64,000 nt of DNA from Microbacterium sp. MAH-37 (GTDB lineage Bacteria > Actinomycetota > Actinomycetes > Actinomycetales > Microbacteriaceae), in contig NZ_WSEN01000010.1 of assembly GCF_009758255.1 (NCBI RefSeq), positions 310,001-374,000 on the forward strand, written 5' to 3'. The notes under the pieces were generated by a model. It did no database searches, was not told where the DNA came from, and saw only the letters and a list, made by a program, of their open reading frames with translations. A program made the translations under genes and the position numbers. Positions 33,860 through 42,588 of the stretch are shown piece by piece. The number at the start of each line of letters is the position of its first letter. Positions within the stretch are counted from its first letter, which is position 1.

Positions 33860-34873
33860 TCAGACGAGGCGCTTCTTCGGCGACACCGTGTAGGTGTCCT
33901 CCGGGTCGTCGTTCACGACACCGGCCAGAGCCGTGTCGATCGCGGCGAGAGTGTCGGCGTCGAGCACCACGCCGGACGCCTTCACGGTGTCGGCGAGCTG
34001 CTCCGGGCGCGAAGCGCCGACGAGCGCGGCGGCGATGTTCTGGTTCTGCAGCACCCATGCGATCGCGAGCTGCGGCATCGTGAGCCCGGCCTGCTCGGCG
34101 ATCGGCTTCAGGTTCTGCACGGCGGTGAGGATGTCGTCACGCAGGAAGCTCTTAATGAAGTCCGCACCCGAGTGCGGGTCGGTCGCGCGCGACCCCTCCG
34201 GCACCGGCTGACCGGGCAGGTACTTGCCGCTCAGCACGCCCTGCGCCATCGGCGACCAGACGATCTGCGAGATGCCCAGCTCCTCGGATGCCGGCACGAC
34301 CTTGCCCTCGATCACACGGTGCAGCATCGAGTACTGCGGCTGGTTCGAGATCAGCTGCACACCGAGCTCGCGGGCGAGCGCGTGTCCTTCGCGCAGCTGC
34401 TCGGCGGTCCACTCCGAGACGCCGATGTACAGTGCCTTGCCCTGGCGGACGACGTCGGCGAAGGCCTGCATGGTCTCCTCGAGCGGCGTCTCGTAGTCGT
34501 AGCGGTGCGCCTGGTACAGGTCGACGTAGTCGACGCCGAGGCGGCGCAGCGAGCCCTCGATCGAGTCGCGGATGTGCTTGCGGCTGAGGCCGGTGTCGTT
34601 CGGGCCCTTCGGGCCGGTCGGGAAGTACACCTTCGTGAAGATCTCGAGGCTCTCGCGGCGCTGCCCCTCGAGGGCCTTGCCGAGCACGACCTCTGCGGCC
34701 GTGTTGGCGTAGGTGTCCGCAGTGTCGAAAGTGGTGATGCCGGCGTCCAGCGCGGCGTGCACCGTGGCGATCGCGGCGTCGTCGCCGACCTGCGACGCAT
34801 GCGTCACCCAGTTGCCGAGGGTGATCTCCGAGACCTTGAATCCGCTGTTGCCCAGATAGCGATAGTTGACCAT
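33860..34873 (-). CDS. Aldo/keto reductase (potassium-channel beta-like subgroup)
   Basis: NADPH-dependent reductase of 337 residues. The tetrad is intact: Asp in FDTADTYANTAAE, Tyr in the same motif, Lys in IFTKVYFPTG and His in YQAHRYDYETP. YRYLGNSGFKVSEITLGNW and WTAEQLREGHALARE place it with the YajO/Kv-beta-like group that reduces varied aldehydes. It is monocistronic between two terminators. The physiological substrate is unknown. Confidence 0.87.
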   Translation of the reverse strand: MVNYRYLGNSGFKVSEITLGNWVTHASQVGDDAAIATVHAALDAGITTFDTADTYANTAAEVVLGKALEGQRRESLEIFTKVYFPTGPKGPNDTGLSRKHIRDSIEGSLRRLGVDYVDLYQAHRYDYETPLEETMQAFADVVRQGKALYIGVSEWTAEQLREGHALARELGVQLISNQPQYSMLHRVIEGKVVPASEELGISQIVWSPMAQGVLSGKYLPGQPVPEGSRATDPHSGADFIKSFLRDDILTAVQNLKPIAEQAGLTMPQLAIAWVLQNQNIAAALVGASRPEQLADTVKASGVVLDADTLAAIDTALAGVVNDDPEDTYTVSPKKRLV

Positions 34874-34930
34874 GTCTCAACGCTAGCGCCGTGGGACCGG
34901 TCACGGCTCCGTTCGCGTCATCGATCGACG

Positions 34931-34967
34931 ACGGATGCCGGCGCCCAGATGGGCCACCGGCATCCGT
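34931..34967 (-). terminator. Hairpin behind the DUF4407 gene
   Basis: Arms ACGGATGCCGG (34931-34941) and CCGGCATCCGT (34957-34967) pair over 11 bp with a 15-nt loop, 25 nt after the DUF4407 stop. The loop itself contains a small GCCC/GGGC stem. Confidence 0.65.
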
Positions 34968-34991
34968 TCATCCGTCTCGAGTGCCTCTTGC

Positions 34992-36701
34992 TCAGACCGA
35001 CGCGCCCTCGCGGAGGTCGGCGCGCGTGAGCGGCACGGTCGGGGCATCGCCCGCGGCAGGAGGCGCGGGAGCGGGTGCGGGAGGCTCGGCGGGCGGGAGC
35101 GAGCCCGTCGCGACGATCGCAGCACGGTCGCGGTAGCCCTCTGCCGAGACGCGATCCTCCTCGACCTGCTTGCGGATCGCGGCAGTCTTCTCATACAGCG
35201 ACGGGTCCCCGTAGCTGGTGAGCACCTTCACCAGGACGGGCAGCAGCTCGATCATGAAGAACAGCGCGGCGATCAGCCAGTGCGCCCAGAAGATCGTGGG
35301 CTCCTTCTCGCCGAGGCGGTTCAGCCCGCTGATCTGGCTGAGCAGTCCGATCGCGCCGGCATTGCCCTGCGCGACAGCGTCGGCCCGCGCGTTGTACGCG
35401 GCGAGCGCGGTCTCGTAGGTCTGCTTCGCGGCGGGCAGCTCGGCGCGCGCCTGCTTGCGGTTGGCCGACTCCGAGGCCGACAGCTCGCCCTTCGCGGCGG
35501 TGCCGGCGCTCTCCAGCTCGTCGTTCGCGGTGCGCAGCTGGGCGGCGAGCGCGTCGTAGGTCTGCTGCGCCTCCGTCAGCTGAGCCTTCGCCGCATCCGA
35601 GCTGGTGCCCTGGCCGTGCACGCCGGTGCAGCCGGGCACGGTGCCCGCGCCCTCGCCGGTCAGCTCGCACTGGTACAGCGCCCGGGCGCTGTCGATGGTC
35701 TTCTGCTGCTCCGCCATCTTCGCGGTCAGATCGTCGACCGTTCCCTGCGCGGCCGTCTCGGATGCCGAGGAGTTCGACGTTCCGGCGACGATGCCCGTCG
35801 CAGCCTGGTTCTCGAGGTCGGAGACGCGCTTGGTCGCGGCATCCAGGGCTTTCTTCTCGGGCCCCTTCTCGAGACCGTCCTGGTCGGACTGCGCCTGCGT
35901 GATGTTCGTCGAGGCGACCTCGCGGGCGATGTCGTTGTGGAACACCTGCAGCACGACCGGCTCGGCGACGACGAAACCGATCAACGCGGCCATCAGCACA
36001 CGCGGGATGGCGAGGGCGATCAGCTTCCCGACGCTGCGGGTCGCCGTCATGGTCGAGGTGAGGAAGCGGTCGAGGTTGAAGATGATGGCGGCCCACACGA
36101 TCGCGAGCGGCACGGCCAGCCAGACGGCGACCTGCACGCCGGTCATCAGTGCGAACATCATCGACAGTGCCGAGACCAGGGCGGTGCCCAGCAGTACGAA
36201 GAACATCTGCACGAAGCGGGGGGTCTCGCCCGGCACGCGGTCGAGGATCTCACCGTCGGCGCCGCCGAGGATGGCGAGCGTGCGCAGACGCGAGCCGGGC
36301 GTGCGCGGACGCTTCTCGCGCTTCGGCCTGGGCGTGCGCGGCGCGCGGGCCGGCGCCGGTTCCGGCGCCGGTTCGGATGCTGCGACCTGCGGCTCGTCGG
36401 CGATCACCTGCGTCTCCGCCTGAGCGTCCACCTGCACGGGCTCGTCGACGAACGGGAAGTCGTCGAGGTCGTACGACTCGGTCTCCTGCTCGTCGTGCAC
36501 GACGGGGTTGGGCCGGGTCGTGGTCTCCACGACGTCGTTCAAAGCGGTCGCGTCGACCCCTGCTTCGGCGTCTGGACCGGCCGGGCGGTATTCGCGGGTG
36601 AAGTACTCGGGGACGTCGGCAGCAGCGTTCGGATCGTCGACGTCGAACTCGATACGGCCCTGGGAATCCATCCGTCCAGGGCGGTGAGCAGAGTAGGACA
36701 T
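34992..36701 (-). CDS. DUF4407 membrane protein with long coiled-coil loop
   Basis: Membrane protein of 569 residues starting at the ATG at 36701. Residues 1-130 are acidic and then Pro/Ala/Lys-rich and look disordered. Spans follow: FVQMFFVLLGTALVSALSMM, VWLAVPLAIVWAAIIF with the DUF4407 signature NLDRFLTS, and LIALAIPRVLMAALIGFVVA. A roughly 210-residue Ala/Gln-rich coiled-coil loop follows, and then the last span WAHWLIAALFFMIELLPVLV. DUF4407 proteins are widespread and of unknown function. TACCGT lies 6 nt before the ATG, as in other leaderless-type starts here. It is divergent from the SixA-like gene. Confidence 0.85.
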   Translation of the reverse strand: MSYSAHRPGRMDSQGRIEFDVDDPNAAADVPEYFTREYRPAGPDAEAGVDATALNDVVETTTRPNPVVHDEQETESYDLDDFPFVDEPVQVDAQAETQVIADEPQVAASEPAPEPAPARAPRTPRPKREKRPRTPGSRLRTLAILGGADGEILDRVPGETPRFVQMFFVLLGTALVSALSMMFALMTGVQVAVWLAVPLAIVWAAIIFNLDRFLTSTMTATRSVGKLIALAIPRVLMAALIGFVVAEPVVLQVFHNDIAREVASTNITQAQSDQDGLEKGPEKKALDAATKRVSDLENQAATGIVAGTSNSSASETAAQGTVDDLTAKMAEQQKTIDSARALYQCELTGEGAGTVPGCTGVHGQGTSSDAAKAQLTEAQQTYDALAAQLRTANDELESAGTAAKGELSASESANRKQARAELPAAKQTYETALAAYNARADAVAQGNAGAIGLLSQISGLNRLGEKEPTIFWAHWLIAALFFMIELLPVLVKVLTSYGDPSLYEKTAAIRKQVEEDRVSAEGYRDRAAIVATGSLPPAEPPAPAPAPPAAGDAPTVPLTRADLREGASV

Positions 36702-36804
36702 CCTTCCACGGTAGGGAAACACGCCTGTGGAGCGGCCCGACGAATCCTGCGAGCGCTCCCAGGTTCGGGGTGCGGCCCAGGTCATCGAGTGCCACTCTGG
36801 AGGC

Positions 36805-37281
36805 ATGAAGACCCTGCTGCTCGCCCGCCACGCCAAGTCGGACTGGGGGATGCCGGGCTACTCAGACCATGAGCGGCCGCTCAACGCCCGTGGTCGCCGG
36901 GACGCCCCGGCGATGGCGCGGCGCCTCGTCGCGGAGGGCGTCGCACCGGACCGGATCGTGTCGAGCACCGCGACCCGCGCGCGCAGCACGGCCGACGAGT
37001 ACGCCGCCGCGTTCGGACTGGCCGTGGCCGAGGAGCCGCTGCTGTACGCGGCATCCGCTCGTTCGATCCTGCAGGTCGCGTCCGGCCTGCCGGACGACAG
37101 CGCCGTCGCGATGCTGGTGGGGCACAATCCAGGAATGAGCGACGCCGTGGGCGAGCTCACCGGTGAGTTCGTCGAGCTGCCGACCTGCGCGGTCGTGGAG
37201 TGCGCGGTCGACGTGGACTCGTGGGCGGAGCTGATCGAGGGTTCAGGACGGCTGGTCCGGGTGCGCACGCCCGGCGACTGA
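36805..37281 (+). CDS. SixA-like histidine phosphatase
   Basis: Small phosphatase of 158 residues. The phosphohistidine motif is LLARHAKSDW (His9 region), followed by the SixA-type RPLNARGRRDAPAMA and the second His in LVGHNPGMSD. Related proteins remove phosphate from protein histidines or small molecules. GGAGG lies just before the ATG at 36805. It is convergent with the TetR gene (3-nt gap). Confidence 0.88.
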   Translation: MKTLLLARHAKSDWGMPGYSDHERPLNARGRRDAPAMARRLVAEGVAPDRIVSSTATRARSTADEYAAAFGLAVAEEPLLYAASARSILQVASGLPDDSAVAMLVGHNPGMSDAVGELTGEFVELPTCAVVECAVDVDSWAELIEGSGRLVRVRTPGD

Positions 37282-37284
37282 CCG

Positions 37285-37860
37285 TCAGGCGGGCAGCATC
37301 CGCCTGATCGCCGAATCGCAGGAGATCAGCGCCGTCTCGAGCGGGAAGTGTCCGGCCGCGGCGAGCGTGCCGAGGCCGTGCACGAGCCCCCAGGCGGCGG
37401 TGACGTCGTCCTCGGTGAGGCCCGCGGCGACGACCGCTCCGCCGAGCAGCGACTCGAGTTCGTCGATGAGCGGCGCCATGGTCTCGGTCGGAGACCCCGG
37501 GATGCACACCGCCGGGTCGTAGACCACGTCGAAGGCATTCGGGCGCTCGACGGCGAAGCGGACGTACGCCTGTCCGCCGGCGATGAGCGCGCCGACGGGT
37601 TCGGGCGCACTCTCCAGCGCGGCGCGCACCTCGGCGACGAGGTCGGCCATGCTGCGCTCGGCGAGCGTCTTCAGGAGCCCGCGCCTGTCGGCGAAGTGGT
37701 GATAGGGCGCGTTGTGGCTCACGTCGGCCGCGCGCGCCACCTCGCGCAGGCTGATCTCCTGCGCGGGCTTCTCGGCGAGCAGCTGCATCGCAGCCGTCTC
37801 GAGCGCGTGCGCGAGATCTCCGTGGTGATAGCCGGAACGAGAACTTGACACGAGCAACAT
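37285..37860 (-). CDS. TetR-family repressor
   Basis: Transcription factor of 191 residues. The HTH is near residues 36-58 (ISLREVARAADVSHNAPYHH), preceded by the YHHGDLAHALETAA opening typical of a TetR subgroup. The C-terminal domain resembles TetR_C WHG-type regulators (AYVRFAVERPNAFDVVY). A long perfect palindrome fills the 56-nt gap to the divergent quinone-reductase-like gene, so repression of that gene and of itself is very likely. The inducer is unknown but is probably an electrophile or quinone. Confidence 0.9.
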   Translation of the reverse strand: MLLVSSSRSGYHHGDLAHALETAAMQLLAEKPAQEISLREVARAADVSHNAPYHHFADRRGLLKTLAERSMADLVAEVRAALESAPEPVGALIAGGQAYVRFAVERPNAFDVVYDPAVCIPGSPTETMAPLIDELESLLGGAVVAAGLTEDDVTAAWGLVHGLGTLAAAGHFPLETALISCDSAIRRMLPA

Positions 37861-37866
37861 TGTTCC

Positions 37867-37907
37867 CTATCTTGACAGTGTCCACCAAGTAGACACTGTC
37901 AAGATAG
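37867..37907. promoter_or_regulatory. TetR operator, perfect 16-bp inverted repeat
   Basis: Arms CTATCTTGACAGTGTC (37867-37882) and GACACTGTCAAGATAG (37892-37907) are exact complements with a 9-nt spacer. TTGACA occurs in each arm (37872-37877 on plus, complement of 37897-37902 on minus), so -35 elements may lie inside the operator. It separates the TetR gene and its divergent target. Confidence 0.85.
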
Positions 37908-37916
37908 GAGCATCCG

Positions 37917-38525
37917 ATGCCCACTGCACTCGTCATCGACGGCCACCCCGACTCCCAGTCGCTCACCGCGGAACTCGCCCGGCGATACGCCGCCGCACAC
38001 GGCGACGCGCGGCTGCTCGCGCTGCGCGACCTCGACTTCGACCCGCACCTGCGGTTCGGCTACCGCGAGCGGATGCCGCTCGAGCCGGACCTGGTCGAGG
38101 CGAAGGCGCTGCTGCACGAAGCGACGAACGTCGTCGTCGCGACCCCGCTGTGGTGGGGGTCGGTTCCCGCCGTGCTGAAAGGATTCTTCGATCGCGCCCT
38201 GCTCCCCCAGCAGGAATACCGCTACACGCCGGCGGGGCTTCCGGTAGGCATGGTCGGCGCCGACCGCGGCCGTCTGCTGCTGCTCGCGGACACGCCGTGG
38301 TTCTTCGCCCCGATCACCGGTCTGCCCGCGCAGACGCAGGTCGCCCGCAACACGATGAAGCTGTGCGGCATCCGCTCGGTGAAGACGCATCGGATGCTGG
38401 GAGTGAAGACCGCGTCCTCGGCGAGGATCGAGGGCTGGCTGGAGCGCACCTCGCGCCTCGGCGCCTCCGACGGCGCCCGTGATCAGCAGGCCGTCGTGAA
38501 GGAACTCGTCACGGTGGCGGCCTGA
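37917..38525 (+). CDS. Flavodoxin-fold NAD(P)H oxidoreductase (KefF/NQO1-like)
   Basis: Cytosolic flavoprotein of 202 residues that probably carries out two-electron reduction of quinones. LVIDGHPDSQSLTAEL opens the flavodoxin-like fold, and VVATPLWWGSVPAVLKGFFD with RALLPQQEYRY is the family signature around the FMN/FAD site. AGGAG precedes the ATG. It is divergent from the TetR gene and shares its palindrome, forming a simple repressor-detoxification pair. Confidence 0.88.
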   Translation: MPTALVIDGHPDSQSLTAELARRYAAAHGDARLLALRDLDFDPHLRFGYRERMPLEPDLVEAKALLHEATNVVVATPLWWGSVPAVLKGFFDRALLPQQEYRYTPAGLPVGMVGADRGRLLLLADTPWFFAPITGLPAQTQVARNTMKLCGIRSVKTHRMLGVKTASSARIEGWLERTSRLGASDGARDQQAVVKELVTVAA

Positions 38526-38533
38526 GCGGCGAC

Positions 38534-39982
38534 TCAGAGCGTGGCGCGGTACTCCGCCCAGGCGGCGCCGAGGCGCCGGATGCCTTCTGTCAGCACCTCG
38601 TCGGGCGCCGTGAACGGGATCCGGATGTGATCATCCGGCGAGGGCGCGGCGGCGAACTCGCCGCTGCCGGCGACCGAGACGCCGTGCACGGCGGCGACCC
38701 GGGCGAGTGCGTCGGCGGAGCCAGCCGGCATCCGTGTCCACAGCGACAGGCCGCCGCGCGGCGGTGTGAAGGTCCACTCCGGCAGGTGCTCCGCCATCAG
38801 CTCGAGCAGCAGATCGAGCCGGGCCTGATGGGTGCGGGCGACCTCGCGCCGCAGCTCGTTCGCGTGTGCGAGCAGGTCGATCGCGAGCAGCTGCGCAGGC
38901 ACGCTCGTGGATTGGTCGGCCAGCTGACGAGCCCCGCGCAGGCGGCGCACGAGCACCGGGTCCGCGCGCAGCCACCCGATCCGCAGCCCCGCCCAGACCC
39001 ACTTCGACACCGACTCGACGACGATCACCGGGGCATCCGGTCGCTCGGCGGCCAGCGGCGGCGGCACGACGCCGTCGAACGCAATCCCCGCGACCACCCG
39101 GTCCTCGATGACCGGCACTCCGTACTCGGCGGCCAGCTCGGCCACTCGGCGGCGGGCAGCGGCAGGCAGCCGTGTTCCGGTCGGGTTCTGGTGGTGCGGA
39201 TTCAGTGCGACCAGCGCCGGGCGCATCCGCGCCATCGCGACCTCGAGGGCGACGACGTCGAGTCCGTCGTCACCCATCGGAATGCCGTGCACGACCCCGC
39301 CGCGCAGCCTCACCGTGTCGGTGACGCCCGGCCACGTGACCTCCTCGGCGAGCACGACGTCGCCGGGTTCGATGAGCGCGTGGATGACCAGACTGATCGC
39401 CTGCTGCGCTCCGTGAGTGACGAGGATCTGCTCCGACGTGGTCGGCGCACCCTCCGCCGTGTACAGACCCGCGATCAGCTCGCGCAGGTCCGGAAGCCCG
39501 GCAGGGTCGGTCTCGGGCAGCAGCGCGAGCGCGAGGTCGGGCTGATGCTCGCGGATGAGCCGCACCCCGAGCTCCGGGATCTGCGGCACGGTGCGCAGCA
39601 GGTCGATCGAGTTCGGCAGCGCCGAGAACAGCGCCTCCCCGCGAGCGGTGCGGCCAGGCTGCGATACCGCGGTCCCGGCAATGCGAGTGCCGCTGCCCTG
39701 CCGGCGCTCGACCGCGCCGCGCTCGGCGAGGTCGGCGTAGGCCGCGACCACGGTGCCGCGCGACACCGCGACGGCCGCGGCGAGCGACCGCTCCGCCGGG
39801 AGCCGGTCGCCAGGGCGCAGCTCGCCGGTGTCGACGAGGGCGCGGATGCGGGACGACAGCTGCGCGGACAGCGTTCCGTCGCCCTGCGACCAGCGCCCCA
39901 GCCGCGAGGCGAGCACAGCGGAGTCCACAGTGGCCGTTCGCTGGTCCACCAGCCGGGGATTGGCCCTGTCGACGGTGCTCAT
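38534..39982 (-). CDS. MocR-type regulator (GntR HTH fused to aminotransferase domain)
   Basis: PLP-binding transcription factor of 482 residues. The GntR winged HTH covers about residues 40-105 (LPAERSLAAAVAVSRGTVVA). A fold-type I aminotransferase-like domain follows, with LVTHGAQQAISLVIHALI, ALNPHHQNPTG and the PLP lysine in VESVSKWVWAGLRIGW. Such proteins often control pyridoxal or amino-acid genes. The start at 39982 places it 19 nt from the divergent gene at 40002. An inverted repeat TGGTCCAAT / ATTGGACCA flanks that start. Confidence 0.88.
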   Translation of the reverse strand: MSTVDRANPRLVDQRTATVDSAVLASRLGRWSQGDGTLSAQLSSRIRALVDTGELRPGDRLPAERSLAAAVAVSRGTVVAAYADLAERGAVERRQGSGTRIAGTAVSQPGRTARGEALFSALPNSIDLLRTVPQIPELGVRLIREHQPDLALALLPETDPAGLPDLRELIAGLYTAEGAPTTSEQILVTHGAQQAISLVIHALIEPGDVVLAEEVTWPGVTDTVRLRGGVVHGIPMGDDGLDVVALEVAMARMRPALVALNPHHQNPTGTRLPAAARRRVAELAAEYGVPVIEDRVVAGIAFDGVVPPPLAAERPDAPVIVVESVSKWVWAGLRIGWLRADPVLVRRLRGARQLADQSTSVPAQLLAIDLLAHANELRREVARTHQARLDLLLELMAEHLPEWTFTPPRGGLSLWTRMPAGSADALARVAAVHGVSVAGSGEFAAAPSPDDHIRIPFTAPDEVLTEGIRRLGAAWAEYRATL

Positions 39983-39994
39983 ACCGTCACATTC

Positions 39995-40062
39995 TGGTCC
40001 AATGAGACACGACAACACCACCATCGGACCGCTTTCCGGCCGCTTCACGCCGAATTGGACCA
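39995..40062. promoter_or_regulatory. Candidate MocR operator
   Basis: TGGTCCAAT (39995-40003) and ATTGGACCA (40054-40062) are 9-nt inverted repeats, about 59 nt apart centre to centre. One lies at the start of the divergent small gene and the other inside it. MocR dimers commonly bind two separated half-sites, so this is a plausible site for the adjacent regulator. Confidence 0.5.
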
Positions 40063-40349
40063 TCGCGGACGTGCTCGACCATTACGCCGTGCACGATGCG
40101 CTTCCCGCCGGGCTCGAGCCCGAACTGCTCCGCCGGATCGACGAGGCGCTCTCCCCCGGCATCCGGTGGCACCACCAGGCGCGCACCGAGGCGCTCGTCC
40201 GCTCGCTCGTGATGCAGGTGCATGCCGAGCCCGCGAAGGGCGGCATCCGGATCAGCCGACTGCTGGACGAACCGCGCACTCCTCGTTCGGCTCGCAGCTC
40301 TTCCCGGAGTCCCCGGCCAGTTCCGGGACGAATCGCGACACGGGCGTAA
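40002..40349 (+). CDS. Small protein of unknown function with repeat-derived C-terminus
   Basis: Frame of 115 residues, divergent from MocR. Residues 1-90 look like a real compact protein (TPNWTIADVLDHYAVHD, GLEPELLRRIDEALS, IRWHHQARTEALVRSLVMQV). I do not recognise a family. The last 24 residues, rich in Arg and Ser, are read through repeat cluster D (from about 40277). This suggests that the element was inserted into the 3' end and changed or shortened the protein. CATTCT lies 6 nt before the ATG. If the MocR protein has a single target, this is the nearest candidate. Confidence 0.55.
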   Translation: MRHDNTTIGPLSGRFTPNWTIADVLDHYAVHDALPAGLEPELLRRIDEALSPGIRWHHQARTEALVRSLVMQVHAEPAKGGIRISRLLDEPRTPRSARSSSRSPRPVPGRIATRA

Positions 40350-40489
40350 AGAACGGATGCCCGAGCCACCCGGCGCCGGCATCCGGTCGCTCGGGTCGCA
40401 GTTCATCCGGGAAACCGCGGGCGTATCCGGGACGAATCGCGACTTGGGTGCAGCAGAGACGCGCATTTCGGAACGAATCGAGACCCAGG
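40288..40489. repeat. Palindromic intergenic repeats, cluster D (second subtype)
   Basis: Two copies of a related palindrome lie at 40288-40344 and 40393-40447. They share the pattern TCGCAG(C/T)TC, CCGGG, then TTCCGGGACGAATCGCGAC or TCCGGGACGAATCGCGAC, with CGAATCGCGAC in place of CGAACTGCGAC. A further half copy (GGAACGAATCGAGACCC) ends near 40489. The stretch 40350-40562 holds no other feature that I can support. Confidence 0.7.
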
Positions 40490-40562
40490 GCGATCGGGCG
40501 CGCATTCGGCCGGTCCGACGGGCCGCGCACCCGCGAACGGAGCGACCGCGCCGGACCGCGGC

Positions 40563-41843
40563 TCAGGCCATCGCGGCTGCGGCGGCCTCGTCCTCGGTCG
40601 TGGCGACCAGCTGGCCGCAGGCGCCGTCGATCTCCTTGCCGCGAGTGTCGCGCAGGGTCGTCGGGATGCCGGCTTCGTTGAGCCGTCGCACGAACTCGTC
40701 CTGCACGTCCTTGTCGGACGAGGTCCAGATCGAGCCGGGCGTCGGGTTCAGCGGGATCGGGTTCACGTGCACCCAGCCGCGGCCCCGCGCGTTGAGCTTC
40801 TCGGCGAGGAGGTCGGCGCGCCAGGCGTGGTCGTTCATGTCCTTGATCAGCGCGTACTCGATCGAGACACGGCGACCGGTCTTCTCGAAGTACTCGCGCG
40901 CGGCATCGAGCGCCTCGTCGACCTTCCAGCGCGAGTTCACCGGGATCAGCTCGTCGCGCAGCTGGTCGTCGGGCGCGTGCAGTGACAGCGCGAAGGTCAC
41001 CGGGATGTTCTCGTCGGAGAGCTTGCGGATCGCCGGCACCAGTCCCACGGTCGACACGGTGATGCCGCGGGCGCTCATGCCGAGCCCCTCGGGCTGCGGC
41101 GCGACCATGGTGCGCACGGCGTCCATCACGCGCTTGTAGTTGGCCAGCGGCTCACCCATGCCCATGAAGACGATGTTGGTGACGCGCTCGCCCTCGTGGC
41201 CCACCTTGCGCGGGTCGCCGAGGCCGCCCTCGGCGATCAGGCGGTTGGCGCGCACGATCTGGTCGAGGATCTCGGCCGTCGACATGTTGCGGGTCAGCCC
41301 CGCCTGACCGGTGGCGCAGAACGGGCAGTTCATGCCGCAGCCGGCCTGGCTCGACACGCACAGCGTGATGCGGCCCGGGTAGCGCATGAGAACGGACTCG
41401 ACGAGGGCACCGTCGTGCAGGCGCCAGAGGAACTTGATCGTGTCGCCACGGTCGGTCTCGAGGCGGCGGACCTCGGTGAGCAGCGGCGGCATCAGCGTGG
41501 TGACGAGCTCTTCGCGGCGCGCGGCCGGCAGGTCGGTCATCTCGGCGGGGTCGGAGGTGTAGTGCGTGAAGTAGTGGGTCGCGAGCTGCTTGGCGCGGAA
41601 GCCGGGCAGGCCCAGCTCCTTGACCTTCTCGATGCGCTCGGCGGACGTGAAGTCGGCGAAGTGCACCGGCGGCTTGCCGCGGCGCGGGCTCGCGAACTGC
41701 AGCAGGGGCCGCCCCTCGGCATCCTTCTTCTGCGTCCAGCCCTCTGTCGCAGGACGCACCTGCGGGGCACTCGTCTCCCGGATCTTCCCCGGGGTGGACG
41801 CGGAAACGGGTCGCGTCTGGCGCGTGCGGGGAGATTCGGTCAT
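40563..41843 (-). CDS. rlmN: 23S rRNA (adenine2503-C2)-methyltransferase RlmN
   Basis: Radical-SAM methyltransferase of 426 residues that methylates A2503 of 23S rRNA (and A37 of some tRNAs in the family). The cluster motif is C169-x3-C173-x2-C176 ([14 protein letters not shown]). GMGEPLANY, the SAM-site [17 protein letters not shown] and the catalytic C-terminal Cys in IDGACGQL are present. The N-terminal 50 residues are a charged extension, longer than in E. coli. TACCCT is 7 nt before the ATG at 41843, a leaderless-type start. Confidence 0.95.
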   Translation of the reverse strand: MTESPRTRQTRPVSASTPGKIRETSAPQVRPATEGWTQKKDAEGRPLLQFASPRRGKPPVHFADFTSAERIEKVKELGLPGFRAKQLATHYFTHYTSDPAEMTDLPAARREELVTTLMPPLLTEVRRLETDRGDTIKFLWRLHDGALVESVLMRYPGRITLCVSSQAGCGMNCPFCATGQAGLTRNMSTAEILDQIVRANRLIAEGGLGDPRKVGHEGERVTNIVFMGMGEPLANYKRVMDAVRTMVAPQPEGLGMSARGITVSTVGLVPAIRKLSDENIPVTFALSLHAPDDQLRDELIPVNSRWKVDEALDAAREYFEKTGRRVSIEYALIKDMNDHAWRADLLAEKLNARGRGWVHVNPIPLNPTPGSIWTSSDKDVQDEFVRRLNEAGIPTTLRDTRGKEIDGACGQLVATTEDEAAAAAMA

Positions 41844-41938
41844 ACCCCCAAGGGTACGGGAGCCGCCCTGAGAAGGCCCGGGATGCCGCATCCGGATGCG
41901 GCAGAATCGAAGATGCACGCCGTCGATGAGGAGCCACG

Positions 41939-42580
41939 ATGACAGACCGCCTCGCCCGCACCCGCTCTGCCGGCGTCCTCGCCGTGCTGCGCGCCCCCTC
42001 GCCTGAGGCCGCGATCGACGCTGCCGGGGCGATCATCCGCGGCGGCGTCCCGGGCATCGAGGTCACCTACTCGACGCCGGACGCCCCGGCCGTGATCCGC
42101 GAGCTGATCGCCCGGTACGGGGATGCGGCCGTGATCGGCGCGGGCACCGTGACCACGGCTGCGCAGGCGGATGCCGCCGCCGAGGCCGGCGCCGAGTTCC
42201 TGGTCAGCCCCGGCACGCTGCCGGATCTCACCCGCGCGATGCTCGGCACCGGACGAGTCGTGATGACCGGCGCACTCACACCCAGCGAGGTGATGTCGGC
42301 GCTCGAGCTCGGCGTCGACGTGGTGAAGATCTTCCCGGCTTCGCTGGGCGGCCCGTCCTATCTCGGGGCGCTGCGCGGCCCGTTCCCGGATGCTCCGCTG
42401 ATGCCGACCGGCGGCGTGAACCCCGACAACCTCGCCGCCTGGTTCGCGGCGGGCGCCGTCGCCGTCGGCGCGGGAGGAGACCTCGCGAACGGAGCCTCCA
42501 TCACGGCGGGCGACTGGGCCGACCTCGAGGCGCGCGCGGCGCGGTTCGCCGCGGCGCTGACCGCGGTTCGCGGGCGCTGA
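41939..42580 (+). CDS. 2-keto-3-deoxy-6-phosphogluconate aldolase-like protein
   Basis: Class I aldolase of 213 residues in the Eda/KHG family. The active Glu is in [11 protein letters not shown], the phosphate loop in TGGVNPDN, and the Schiff-base lysine in [13 protein letters not shown] near residue 130. Cleavage of a 2-keto-3-deoxy-phospho acid to pyruvate and a triose phosphate is the usual reaction. It lacks a kinase or dehydratase neighbour here, so the exact substrate is open. AGGAG precedes the ATG. The L7/L12-like gene follows after 8 nt. Confidence 0.85.
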   Translation: MTDRLARTRSAGVLAVLRAPSPEAAIDAAGAIIRGGVPGIEVTYSTPDAPAVIRELIARYGDAAVIGAGTVTTAAQADAAAEAGAEFLVSPGTLPDLTRAMLGTGRVVMTGALTPSEVMSALELGVDVVKIFPASLGGPSYLGALRGPFPDAPLMPTGGVNPDNLAAWFAAGAVAVGAGGDLANGASITAGDWADLEARAARFAAALTAVRGR

Positions 42581-42588
42581 GGCCGGCG

